A stretch of 64,000 nucleotides of DNA, taken from an uncultured Spirochaeta sp. GTDB lineage: Bacteria; Spirochaetota; Spirochaetia; DSM-27196; Alkalispirochaetaceae. The stretch lies in contig CAJWEZ010000017.1 of assembly GCA_913030605.1 (NCBI GenBank), positions 1 to 64,000 of the forward strand, written 5' to 3'. The position numbers and the translations under genes are program-made. Shown here piece after piece: positions 27,896 to 36,245 of this stretch (the stretch's first letter is position 1; every line of letters starts with the position of its first letter). Below the pieces are notes generated by a model, which saw only the letters and a program-made list of their open reading frames with translations, did no database searches and was not told where the DNA came from.

Positions 27896-29187
27896 TCGTG
27901 GGCCTTTCTTACCCGCAGAGTTGACTTGAGATGCTCTTTGACCGAGGCAAGTTTCCGGCCCTCTTCCGGATCGGTGCGCGCACGGTCCAGATATTCGAGG
28001 ACAAACGCAAGAAACACGGAGAGGAAAAACGCGGTAATGGTCGCGATGACCGAGATCATCGAGCGCGACGGACCGCTCCGTTTCTGCGGAACCTCTGGGG
28101 CTTCAAGAACCTGGAATACGGGTGATTCACTGTCCACGGACAAGCGGGTCACCTCCCGTTCCTGGACCAGCGATCGATAGATTGCCGTCTGGACGTCAAG
28201 TTCACGTTGCAGGCGCTCAAAGGCGAACATCAAGGCGGGGAGATCTTGTTGGCTTGGCCCAAGACTCTCCGGCCGGTTCTGTCCTGACTGCATCTGTTGC
28301 AGAAGCTGGGCGTAGCTATCCCGCTGGGCCTGGAGTCGTCGAATCTCAGGAGAACCGGGCATGGCGAACTCGGAGCTGTAGTCCAGTTCGAGTTGGGTGA
28401 GTACGAGTTTGGACCTCAGTTCACCCATCAATTGAGCTCGCTCTTGGGCGAGGGAATCGGCGCTCATAATTCCGTGGTCCCGCTGAAACTGCTCAGTGCG
28501 CTGCTCGAGATCGTCGATCCGCTGGTTGACCTCAGCGATTTTGGTGTCGAGGAGCTGCAGTTTCCGCCGGTTCTGATCCACCCCCAGCTCCCCGAGGCGC
28601 TGTCGCAGATTGTCCATGATTGACGACACGGCGACAGCGGCAAATTGCGGATCTGTATCGGTGAACTGAATCTGGATAGTGCCGGTCGCCGAATCGGCCT
28701 CAGTAGCCATTTTCCCGCGCAGCATCTCACGAGCTTGGACCTGGACCGGTTCCTCAATGCTGTATCGCGCGGCAAGATTGAGATCACGTGCGACTGCATC
28801 CAGCACCGACCGGCTTTGGAGCAGCCGCAGTGCAAGTTCACGATTGTTCGGTCCACCCTGTCCAAGATCGATGTTGCCCACGAGCCCGGACAGTTGAGAC
28901 GGCAACTGCGACAACGGTGAGGATTGCCCCGAGTCGATGAGAAGCGTCCCTTCCGCGGTATACGTGTTGGGCAACGGACTCCGGTCCGGAGGCAGATATT
29001 TGGAAGCGAGGAGGTATCCTACGGTCCCAATGGCCGTCAGGCTGGTGAGCAACACAATCAGACGGGCGTGCTTGGCAACAACGAGAACGAGATCCAAAAG
29101 ACTAATCGTATCGTCTTCCGGTACGTAGACCTGCCCCGAATTTGGGGCAGGATGCTGAGAGCGAAATTGTTCGACGGATCCTGTCAT
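27892..29187 (-). CDS. Wzz/polysaccharide co-polymerase family chain-length determinant
   Basis: N-terminal TM 'HARLIVLLTSLTAIGTVGYLLASKYLPP', coiled-coil middle, C-terminal TM 'MISVIATITAFFLSVFLAFVLEYLDRAR'; overlaps the wza-like start. Confidence 0.85.
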   Translation of the reverse strand: MTGSVEQFRSQHPAPNSGQVYVPEDDTISLLDLVLVVAKHARLIVLLTSLTAIGTVGYLLASKYLPPDRSPLPNTYTAEGTLLIDSGQSSPLSQLPSQLSGLVGNIDLGQGGPNNRELALRLLQSRSVLDAVARDLNLAARYSIEEPVQVQAREMLRGKMATEADSATGTIQIQFTDTDPQFAAVAVSSIMDNLRQRLGELGVDQNRRKLQLLDTKIAEVNQRIDDLEQRTEQFQRDHGIMSADSLAQERAQLMGELRSKLVLTQLELDYSSEFAMPGSPEIRRLQAQRDSYAQLLQQMQSGQNRPESLGPSQQDLPALMFAFERLQRELDVQTAIYRSLVQEREVTRLSVDSESPVFQVLEAPEVPQKRSGPSRSMISVIATITAFFLSVFLAFVLEYLDRARTDPEEGRKLASVKEHLKSTLRVRKAHE

Positions 29188-29199
29188 CAGGATCCTGAA

Positions 29200-29215
29200 T
29201 GCAAAAATGATGCCA
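29200..29215 (-). promoter_or_regulatory. Sigma54 (-24/-12) promoter: TGGCATCATTTTTGCA
   Basis: Reverse strand matches TGGCAC-G-N4-TTGCW with correct GG/GC spacing, directly upstream of the wzz-like gene. Confidence 0.7.
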
Positions 29216-29245
29216 GGAAACCGTTTTTGATACTGTTTTCTAACT

Positions 29246-29276
29246 CTCTGTGGTGTCGTGCGTTATCACCACGGAG
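29246..29276. promoter_or_regulatory. Inverted repeat CTCTGTGGTG-N11-CACCACGGAG, candidate activator (UAS) site
   Basis: 9/10-bp dyad 31-61 bp upstream of the -24 element. Confidence 0.5.
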
Positions 29277-29349
29277 TCTCCCGAACCGCAATCAAGTGAA
29301 ATTATGGATTAAATTAATTCCAATATATGGTTGATGTTTGTGATCGTCT

Positions 29350-29802
29350 TCACACCGCGACCAGCACCTCCTCCGCGTGAATCTCCGTCCGCGGGCGCTT
29401 GAACACCTTGATCACGGTACCGTCGCCGTCGATCACAAAGGTGTAGCGCAGGATGCTTTCGAACTTCTTGCCGTACATGTTCTTCATGCCCCAGGCGCCG
29501 TAGGCCTGAATCGTGTTCATCTCCGGATCCGACAGGATCGGAAAGGGCAGGTTGTGCTTGTCGGCGAAGGACCGGTGGCTTTCCACGTCGTCGGCGCTGA
29601 TCCCGAACACGGCGATGCCGGCGTCCTGCAGCGCCTGCCAGTTGTCGCGAAAACTGCACGCCTCCTTCGTGCACCCGGGGGTGTCGTCCTTGGGGTAAAA
29701 ATAGACGACCGCCGGCGAGCCGCGGTGGTCGGAGAGCCGGTGAATCGCTCCGTGCTGATCGGGGAGCGCAAAATCCGGTGCTGTCTGTCCTGCTTCAATC
29801 AT
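29350..29802 (-). CDS. bcp: Peroxiredoxin, thioredoxin-dependent thiol peroxidase (Bcp/PrxQ)
   Basis: 'GQTAPDFALPDQHG', 'VVYFYPKDDTPGCTKEACSFRD', 'FGISADDVESHRSFADKHNLPFPILSD'. Confidence 0.92.
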   Translation of the reverse strand: MIEAGQTAPDFALPDQHGAIHRLSDHRGSPAVVYFYPKDDTPGCTKEACSFRDNWQALQDAGIAVFGISADDVESHRSFADKHNLPFPILSDPEMNTIQAYGAWGMKNMYGKKFESILRYTFVIDGDGTVIKVFKRPRTEIHAEEVLVAV

Positions 29803-29828
29803 GCCCGAAATATACGGCGGCGGCGGCA

Positions 29829-29903
29829 CCGGGGGCGAGTCGCGCGCCGAGGGCGAGTCGTGGCTCCGGGGGCGGGGCGCGTGCCGGGGGCGAGTCGCGC
29901 GCC
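29829..29903 (+). repeat. Intergenic G-rich repeats; exact 20-bp CCGGGGGCGAGTCGCGCGCC at 29829-29848 and 29884-29903
   Basis: Direct comparison; lies between bcp and the response regulator. Confidence 0.85.
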
Positions 29904-29957
29904 ATCCCGCCGCGGCCCGCTACCCGCTGGGTTTTCCGCTGTGGTATCCTTGTGACC

Positions 29958-30713
29958 GTGCAGATACTCGTTGTGGAAGACGACGCCAAGATCGCCCAGT
30001 ACCTCCGAAAAGGTCTGAGCGAGGCCGGCTATCACGTGGATCACCTGGAGAGCGCCGAGGAGGCGCTGGGAGCGGCGAGTCTCAAACGCTACGACGCCCT
30101 GGTCGTCGATATCATGCTTCCCGGCAAGGACGGGCTCTGGCTTATCGAAGAGCTGCGGGGTCGGGGGATGACGGCACCGATCCTGATTCTCAGCGCACGG
30201 CAGTCGGTGGATGACCGCGTGACAGGGCTCCGTGCCGGTGGCGACGACTACCTCACCAAGCCGTTCTCCTTCTCGGAGCTGCAGGTTCGTATCGAGGCGC
30301 TGATCCGCCGCAGTCGGATGAGCACGGACGGTGGCGGCGAGACGTCCGGTGGGGCCGGCGGCGCCGCGCACGCGGTGACGCACCTGTCGGTAGGGGATCT
30401 CGAGATGGATCTCCTCGCGCGGGAGGTTCATCGTCAGGGAACCACGCTGGACCTGCAGCCGCGGGAGTTCTCGCTGCTGGAGCTCTTTCTCCGCCACCCG
30501 GGGCAGGTGCTGACCAAGACGATGATCCTGGAGCACGTCTGGAGCTACGACTTCGATCCGCAGACCAACGTGGTCGACGTACTGGTATCGCGGTTGCGAT
30601 CCAAGGTGGACCGGGAGTTCGAACCAAAGGTGATCCACACGGTCCGCGGCGTGGGTTACGTGTACCGCCCGGAGGGCGTGAAGGAGCGCGACGGCGAGGG
30701 AGGTCGACGGTGA
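29958..30713 (+). CDS. OmpR-family response regulator
   Basis: 'VQILVVEDDAKIAQYLRKGL', 'DALVVDIMLPGKDGLWLIEEL', 'GGDDYLTKPFSFSEL', C-terminal winged helix; ORF-track start 29778 is an artefactual extension. Confidence 0.93.
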   Translation: MQILVVEDDAKIAQYLRKGLSEAGYHVDHLESAEEALGAASLKRYDALVVDIMLPGKDGLWLIEELRGRGMTAPILILSARQSVDDRVTGLRAGGDDYLTKPFSFSELQVRIEALIRRSRMSTDGGGETSGGAGGAAHAVTHLSVGDLEMDLLAREVHRQGTTLDLQPREFSLLELFLRHPGQVLTKTMILEHVWSYDFDPQTNVVDVLVSRLRSKVDREFEPKVIHTVRGVGYVYRPEGVKERDGEGGRR

Positions 30714-32176
30714 GCGACGGCGACGCGACTCCCCGGGGGGCCCGATTCGGCCTGACCACCCGACTGCGGCTCACGGTCCTGTACACCAGCATTTCGATTC
30801 TCAGCGTGGTCGCGATTTTCGGGCTCACGTTTCTCTCCCTGTACCGCACGCTGCAGCAGGACGACCTCCGCGACATGCAGAGCCGGCTGCTGGGCTACTG
30901 GGCCCAGTTTCAGACCGGCGGTCTGGATCTCCTGCGGGAGGAGATCGGCGTCGACAACCTGCTGGTGGGGGAACGCCCGTTTTTCGTTCGCGTGGCGGAC
31001 AAGGACAACAACACCGTCTTTTTCAGCTATCCGCGCATCTGGGAGAACTTCGACATCGGCCGGCTCGAACAGATGGATATGGAGCCCAACGCGCTGCACG
31101 TCCTGCACTCGGACCAGTTCGAGTACCAGCTGGAGGTCGCGGGGCTGTGGCTCTCGGACCAGTACTACCTGCAGCTCGGGCTGTCGGATCAGAACCGGGC
31201 GCGCCTGCTCGGGCTCTTCCAGCGGAACTTCCTGCTCATCGGCGTGGTGGTCGTGGTGGTGGGGTTTGTCGCGGGCCTGCTGACGGCGACGCGGGCACTT
31301 CGGCCGATTTCGCGGGTAACGGTGGTGGCCCGACGGATCGTCGATACGGGACGCCTCGGCGCTCGGGTGGAACAGGGCACCGGTGGCCGTGAGCTGACGC
31401 AGCTGGTGGATGTGATCAACGAGATGCTCGGGACGATCGAGCGGCTCGTGGACGGCATGCGCAACACGGTGGACATGGTGGCCCATGACCTGCGCACGCC
31501 GATTACCCGTCTGCGGGCGCGGGCGGAACTGGCGCTGCGCAGCCGCGACGCCGAGGAGACGGAGGCCGCCCTGGCGGAGACGGTCGAGCAGAGCGACGAG
31601 ATTCTGCGCATGGTGAACACGCTCCTGGACATTACCGAGGCCGAGAGCGGTGTCATGCGCCTGTCGCCGGAGGTGATTCGTGTGTCACAGCTCGCCACCG
31701 AGGTCCGCGACCTGTACGAGATGGTGGCGGAGGAGCGCGGCATCACGATGCGGCTTGATGTTCCCGACGATCTCGAGGTTGTCGCCGACCGGTTGCGTCT
31801 GCGGCAGGTGGTGGCCAACCTCGTGGACAACGCGGTGAAGTACTGCCGAGAGGATGGGCTGGTGACGATCGCCGCCCGCGCCATCGGCGGCGACTCCCAC
31901 GGGGGCGCCCACGGTGAGGACGGTCACGGGCACGGCGATCAGGAACACGGCGTCATCGAGATTTCGGTGAGCGACACCGGCCCGGGGCTCGGCGACGACG
32001 AACGCGATCGGGTCTGGGAACGCATGTACCGCGGGCCGATTCAGCCCGACCAGCGCGGCCTCGGGCTCGGCCTCAGCCTGGTGCGGGCGGTGGTGAGTGC
32101 CCACGACGGGAGTGTGGCGGTGGAGTCGGAAAAGGGTCGCGGCGCCCGGTTTCTGGTGCACCTTCCGGCCCGGTAG
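30710..32176 (+). CDS. HAMP-containing sensor histidine kinase
   Basis: Two TM segments, HAMP, 'MVAHDLRTPITRLRARAELAL', N-box 'VANLVDNAVKYC', 'SDTGPGLGDDERDRVWERMYR', 'GLGLGLSLVRAVVSAHDG'; GTGA overlap with the regulator. Confidence 0.95.
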   Translation: MSDGDATPRGARFGLTTRLRLTVLYTSISILSVVAIFGLTFLSLYRTLQQDDLRDMQSRLLGYWAQFQTGGLDLLREEIGVDNLLVGERPFFVRVADKDNNTVFFSYPRIWENFDIGRLEQMDMEPNALHVLHSDQFEYQLEVAGLWLSDQYYLQLGLSDQNRARLLGLFQRNFLLIGVVVVVVGFVAGLLTATRALRPISRVTVVARRIVDTGRLGARVEQGTGGRELTQLVDVINEMLGTIERLVDGMRNTVDMVAHDLRTPITRLRARAELALRSRDAEETEAALAETVEQSDEILRMVNTLLDITEAESGVMRLSPEVIRVSQLATEVRDLYEMVAEERGITMRLDVPDDLEVVADRLRLRQVVANLVDNAVKYCREDGLVTIAARAIGGDSHGGAHGEDGHGHGDQEHGVIEISVSDTGPGLGDDERDRVWERMYRGPIQPDQRGLGLGLSLVRAVVSAHDGSVAVESEKGRGARFLVHLPAR

Positions 32177-32211
32177 CCTCCGGTTCCCCTGTCGCGGTAC
32201 AGTAGCGACAT

Positions 32212-32520
32212 ATGAGCATTTTCGAAGCCATCATGCTGATCTGTTTCGGCATGGCATGGCCCTTCTCGATCTACAAATCGTGGAAGACCCGCGAGGTGGG
32301 TTCCAAGAGTCTGGTGTTCCTCGTTGCGCTCCTCGTCGGCTACGTCGCCGGCATTCTGCACAAGGTGTTCTATCTCATGGACGGCGTGATCGTTCTGTAC
32401 GTTCTGAACGGCACGATGGTCAGCATCGATATCGCATTGTACCTGCGCAACCGCATGTACCAGACACGGGCAAGTTTCGCCGCGGCGGAGCGTGCGGACC
32501 GGGAGGAGGTCGCGGGATGA
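32212..32520 (+). CDS. Small PQ-loop/SemiSWEET-like membrane protein
   Basis: 'PFSIYKSWKTREVGSKSLVFLVALLVGYVAGILHK', three hydrophobic segments. Confidence 0.6.
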   Translation: MSIFEAIMLICFGMAWPFSIYKSWKTREVGSKSLVFLVALLVGYVAGILHKVFYLMDGVIVLYVLNGTMVSIDIALYLRNRMYQTRASFAAAERADREEVAG

Positions 32521-33002
32521 TCGCGTACATCAGCAAACACGGTGCCGTTCAGGAGTTTGTGGAACGCGCGGCGGCGGAGACCGGCACACAGCTGTTCGAC
32601 CTCTCCAGCGACGCCGCCGCCGCGCGCGACGCTGTCGGCGGGCTGCCGTCGGATGGACGAATCGTCGTGGCGGCGCCGATCTACGCGGGATCCATTCCGA
32701 AACCGATGCTGCGCTTTCTCGAGTCGGTCCGGGAGGACCTGCTCTCGCGGCGTGTGGCGATCGTTCTCTCCTGTCTGTATCAGGGGGAAGAGGCGCGTAT
32801 TCAGCTGGCGGAGACGGTGCCCCCGTGGCTTGTGGGACACGCCGAGCGGCAGTTCATGATCGGCGGTCGCGTGATCATGAACGAACTGAAACGTCCGGTT
32901 CGGTTTCTGGTGCGCAAGATCCTGGGGCACGATACCGACGTCGACACGATGGCGTGGGACGAGGTACCGCTCCTCGCGGCGTGGCTTCGCGGCGAGTCGT
33001 AG
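32517..33002 (+). CDS. Flavodoxin-domain protein (HemG-like)
   Basis: ATGA overlap with the preceding gene; 'MIAYISKHGAVQEFVERAA', 'RIVVAAPIYAGSIPKPMLRFLE', 'FMIGGRVIMNELKRPVRFLVRKI'. Confidence 0.7.
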   Translation: MIAYISKHGAVQEFVERAAAETGTQLFDLSSDAAAARDAVGGLPSDGRIVVAAPIYAGSIPKPMLRFLESVREDLLSRRVAIVLSCLYQGEEARIQLAETVPPWLVGHAERQFMIGGRVIMNELKRPVRFLVRKILGHDTDVDTMAWDEVPLLAAWLRGES

Positions 33003-33101
33003 GCCGGGGGCTATCGGCCGGCGTGGTTCGGGCGCGAACAGTGATGGGGCGCCGCGCCACAGAGGCGATGGGGGGAGGCTCTCCAGCCCCGTCCCGCTGC
33101 G

Positions 33102-34079
33102 CTACAGCTGCTGGAGCGTGAGCTGCCGGTACGCGCTCAGGGCGGCGCGGGCGCCTTCGCCCAGCGCCACGAGGATCTGTTCCACCCCCACGGTGGTCAC
33201 GTCTCCGGCGGCAAAGATCCGCGGGTTGCTGGTGACGTTGGTGGCGTCGATCTGGATCGCACCGCGGGTGGTGCGGTGCACGAGGTGTTCCACCATGCCG
33301 CTGTTGGCCACCGGTTCCCGTTCGATGAAGAACGCGTCCGCTTCGATCTGTCGGTGTGGTCGGTCCTCGGCGCAGTCGGCGTCGCCGCGGCAGATATCCA
33401 TGCGTCGGGCGAATCCGTCGCCGTCGAAGCGAACCGCGCGGTACCCGTTGAGCACCTCGATGGTGTCCTGCCGTTCCACAAGCTGAAGGTGTCCATGGGA
33501 GTACTCCGCGTGCGGCTCCAGGACCAGCGTCACCTGATCCGCCTGCATCGCACACTCCACGGCGGCCTCAATCGCGCGGTCGGAGTCGCCGATCACCGCC
33601 ACGCGCCGTTCCCGCAGCAGGTGGGAGTAGCTGATTGCGCTCGACCCCAGGCCCTTACCCATGAACTCGCGCTCGCCGGGCACACCAAGGAGTCGGGGCG
33701 TGGTGCCGGTGGCGATGATGAGCCGTTCCGCCCGCAGGATCTCCCCGTCGCTGTGTGTGGTGGCGTCGTCGCCGGCCCGGCGCCCCGTCCCACTCGGGGC
33801 GGTCACCGTCACGCTGAATCCGTCGGCGTCTTCTTCGATCTGCGACACGTGGCCGTGGCGCCAGAGGTGCGAAAGGTACTCTACCTGGCCGCGGAACACC
33901 TGGACCTGTTCCCGCGCCTTCAGGACGTGGTACTCAGACATGTCCGGGAGGTTGAGGCTGAGGGACGCCTTGCCACCGAGCTGACCGGTGATCATCTGCA
34001 CGTCCATACCCTTGCGGGCGCAGTACATCGTTGCCGCGAGACCGGCGGGGCCGCCGCCGATGATGATCGCTTCGTACAT
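33102..34079 (-). CDS. Thioredoxin reductase-like flavoprotein lacking the CxxC motif
   Basis: FAD motif 'AIIIGGGPAGLAATMYCARKGMDV', 'LIIATGTTPRLLGVPGE', 'NPRIFAAGDVTTV'; the active-site region reads 'GLGSSAISYSHLL' instead of CxxC. Confidence 0.85.
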   Translation of the reverse strand: MYEAIIIGGGPAGLAATMYCARKGMDVQMITGQLGGKASLSLNLPDMSEYHVLKAREQVQVFRGQVEYLSHLWRHGHVSQIEEDADGFSVTVTAPSGTGRRAGDDATTHSDGEILRAERLIIATGTTPRLLGVPGEREFMGKGLGSSAISYSHLLRERRVAVIGDSDRAIEAAVECAMQADQVTLVLEPHAEYSHGHLQLVERQDTIEVLNGYRAVRFDGDGFARRMDICRGDADCAEDRPHRQIEADAFFIEREPVANSGMVEHLVHRTTRGAIQIDATNVTSNPRIFAAGDVTTVGVEQILVALGEGARAALSAYRQLTLQQL

Positions 34080-35446
34080 TAGCGGGCCTCTCCTTCGGAT
34101 TCCGGTGCCGGCGGAATGACGCCGTGTTCCATCATGATTTCGGTCATCCGGCGGCTGCGGGCGATGCGGGTGCGTGCGGACTCCCGGAGTTCGGCCGCCG
34201 AGAGGCTCTTCCCGGCCAGCCCCTGTTCCTGTGCCTTCAGACCCACTGCGGCGGCGATATCACCGAACAGGTCCCACTCCTCCATCGTTGGCATGATGCG
34301 TTCCGGGCCGTAGTCGCGATGGTCGCGGGCGCGCATGGCGATCGCGTCGGCGGCGGCGAAGCACATTTCGTCGCTGATAGTTCGGGCCCGCACGTCCAGG
34401 GTGCCGCGGAAGATGCCGGGGAAGCAGAGTGAGTTGTTGACCTGGTTGGCGAAATCACTGCGGCCGGTCGCCACGACCGCGGCGCCGGCCTCGTGAGCCT
34501 CCCAGGGCCAGATCTCGGGTACCGGATTGGCCTCGGGGAACACGATCGGCGAATCCGCCATCCGACGGATCCACTGCGGGTCGATCGTCCCGGGACCGGG
34601 CCGGGAGAGGGAGATCACCACATCGGCGCCCTCGAGTGCCTCGGGGATGCCGCCGGTACGCCCATCGGCGTTCGTTCGTTCGGCCAGCTCCCATTTCTCG
34701 GGGTATTCGTTCCGGTTGCGGCGCAGGTCCTCGCGGTCCGTTGTGAGGATTCCCCGGGAGTCGTTTACGGTGCATTTGGCGGGGTCGGCGCCGCGCCCGA
34801 AGATGAGGCGCGCGCAGGCCACGTTTGCGGCTCCGGAACCGATAAAGGCGATGCGGACGTCCTCGATCGATTTCCCGACGATGTCGAGGGCGTTGAGAAG
34901 CCCCGCCAGGGTGACGGTGGCGGTGCCCTGCTGGTCATCGTGCCAGACGGGGATCTCCGCCTCCGCGCGCAGCGTATCCAGCACCCGAAAGCACTTGGGC
35001 TGGGAGATATCTTCCAGGTTGATCCCGCCGAAGCTCGGTTGGAGGTTGAGGACGGTGCGGATGATCTGGTCGGGGTCCTTGTCCTGGAGCATGATCGGCA
35101 CGCTGTCCACGCCGCCGAGGTACTTGTACAGGAGTGCCTTCCCTTCCATGACCGGGTACCCCGCCCGGGCTCCGATATCGCCGAGGCCCAGAACCCGGCT
35201 TCCGTCGGATACGACGGCGACGGTGTTCCAGCGGTTGGTGAGTTCATCCACCAGGTCCGGCTCGTCGCGGATCGCCAGGCAGGCCTCGGCGACCCCCGGG
35301 GAATACCACACCGAGAAGTCGTCCATGCCTCGGACGACGCATCGGGGAGTCGTTTCCATCTTGCCGCCGAAGTGGCGGTGCCACGCCACGGCGATGTTCT
35401 TCCAGTGGTCCGCCCGGGCGGCTTTATCGGCAGTGTTATCTGACAC
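34079..35446 (-). CDS. NAD(P)-dependent malic enzyme
   Basis: 'YSPGVAEACLAI', 'VSDGSRVLGLGDIGARAGYPVMEGKALLYKYLGGVDSVPIML', 'VWHDDQQGTATVTLAGLLNAL'. Confidence 0.95.
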   Translation of the reverse strand: MSDNTADKAARADHWKNIAVAWHRHFGGKMETTPRCVVRGMDDFSVWYSPGVAEACLAIRDEPDLVDELTNRWNTVAVVSDGSRVLGLGDIGARAGYPVMEGKALLYKYLGGVDSVPIMLQDKDPDQIIRTVLNLQPSFGGINLEDISQPKCFRVLDTLRAEAEIPVWHDDQQGTATVTLAGLLNALDIVGKSIEDVRIAFIGSGAANVACARLIFGRGADPAKCTVNDSRGILTTDREDLRRNRNEYPEKWELAERTNADGRTGGIPEALEGADVVISLSRPGPGTIDPQWIRRMADSPIVFPEANPVPEIWPWEAHEAGAAVVATGRSDFANQVNNSLCFPGIFRGTLDVRARTISDEMCFAAADAIAMRARDHRDYGPERIMPTMEEWDLFGDIAAAVGLKAQEQGLAGKSLSAAELRESARTRIARSRRMTEIMMEHGVIPPAPESEGEAR

Positions 35447-36245
35447 GGGGCGCCTCGTCTGTCCAGATCGTTGCGTTGGGGTGATGCAGGAGGATACGGC
35501 CGGCGGGGTAGTTCTCCGGTCGCCTGCTCAGTTCGTACAGAATGTCACGCTTGCCCTCGCCGGTGGCGAAGAACACCACCTTGCGGAACGAGAGGAGGAC
35601 CGCGGCGCCGACGGAGACGCGGTCAACGCCTCCGTGGACACCGGTGTGAACGGCAAGCCGCTCCTGCGGGACGGGCAGGAGCGTCCCGGTCCCGACCCCC
35701 GGATCCTGTCCGTCGCCGAGCACCTGACCCGGGCTCGAGGCATCCACCGCTGCCGTTGAGAAGAGGCTGGCGGTGTGGCCGTCACCGCCGATCCCCAGTA
35801 CCGCCAGCGCGAAGATCGCGTCCCGTCCCGCGAGGCCGGCGATACGGCCACCGAAATCGGAGACCGCCTCCGGGAGCGGGCGATCGGCGTCAACGTGGAC
35901 CACGCGTTCGTCCGGGAGTCCCAGGGCGTGCGCCAGGGGGCGGATGTGGTGATAGTTGGACCGTTCGTCGGTGGCGGGCACGTAGCGGTCGTCGGAGAGC
36001 ATGAGATGCGCCGCCGGGTGCACCCGTCTCGGGGGCTCAGCTGCCAGTCGCCGGTAGACCTGCATCGGCGTGGAGCCGCCGGCGAGCATGACGACGTACG
36101 GTGAGGTGGCGGTGCGTTCCGCCACCGATTCGGTTTCCTCGTCGACGTGATACTCGGTTCCCTCTCCGAGGTACTTCCGAAGCTCGTTGAACAGCGCGTC
36201 CCCGGCTTGCTTGCTCGTCGGGAAGCGGGTGAACTCAACTGCCAC
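35436..36245 (-). CDS. pgl: 6-phosphogluconolactonase
   Basis: 'LAGGSTPMQVYRRLA', 'HLMLSDDRYVPATDERSNYHHI', 'FALAVLGIGGDGHTASLFS'. Confidence 0.9.
   Translation of the reverse strand: MAVEFTRFPTSKQAGDALFNELRKYLGEGTEYHVDEETESVAERTATSPYVVMLAGGSTPMQVYRRLAAEPPRRVHPAAHLMLSDDRYVPATDERSNYHHIRPLAHALGLPDERVVHVDADRPLPEAVSDFGGRIAGLAGRDAIFALAVLGIGGDGHTASLFSTAAVDASSPGQVLGDGQDPGVGTGTLLPVPQERLAVHTGVHGGVDRVSVGAAVLLSFRKVVFFATGEGKRDILYELSRRPENYPAGRILLHHPNATIWTDEAPRVR

Noticed and set aside
29829-29903. CRISPR-like array
   Set aside because: Too few copies, short GC-rich repeats, irregular spacing, no cas genes
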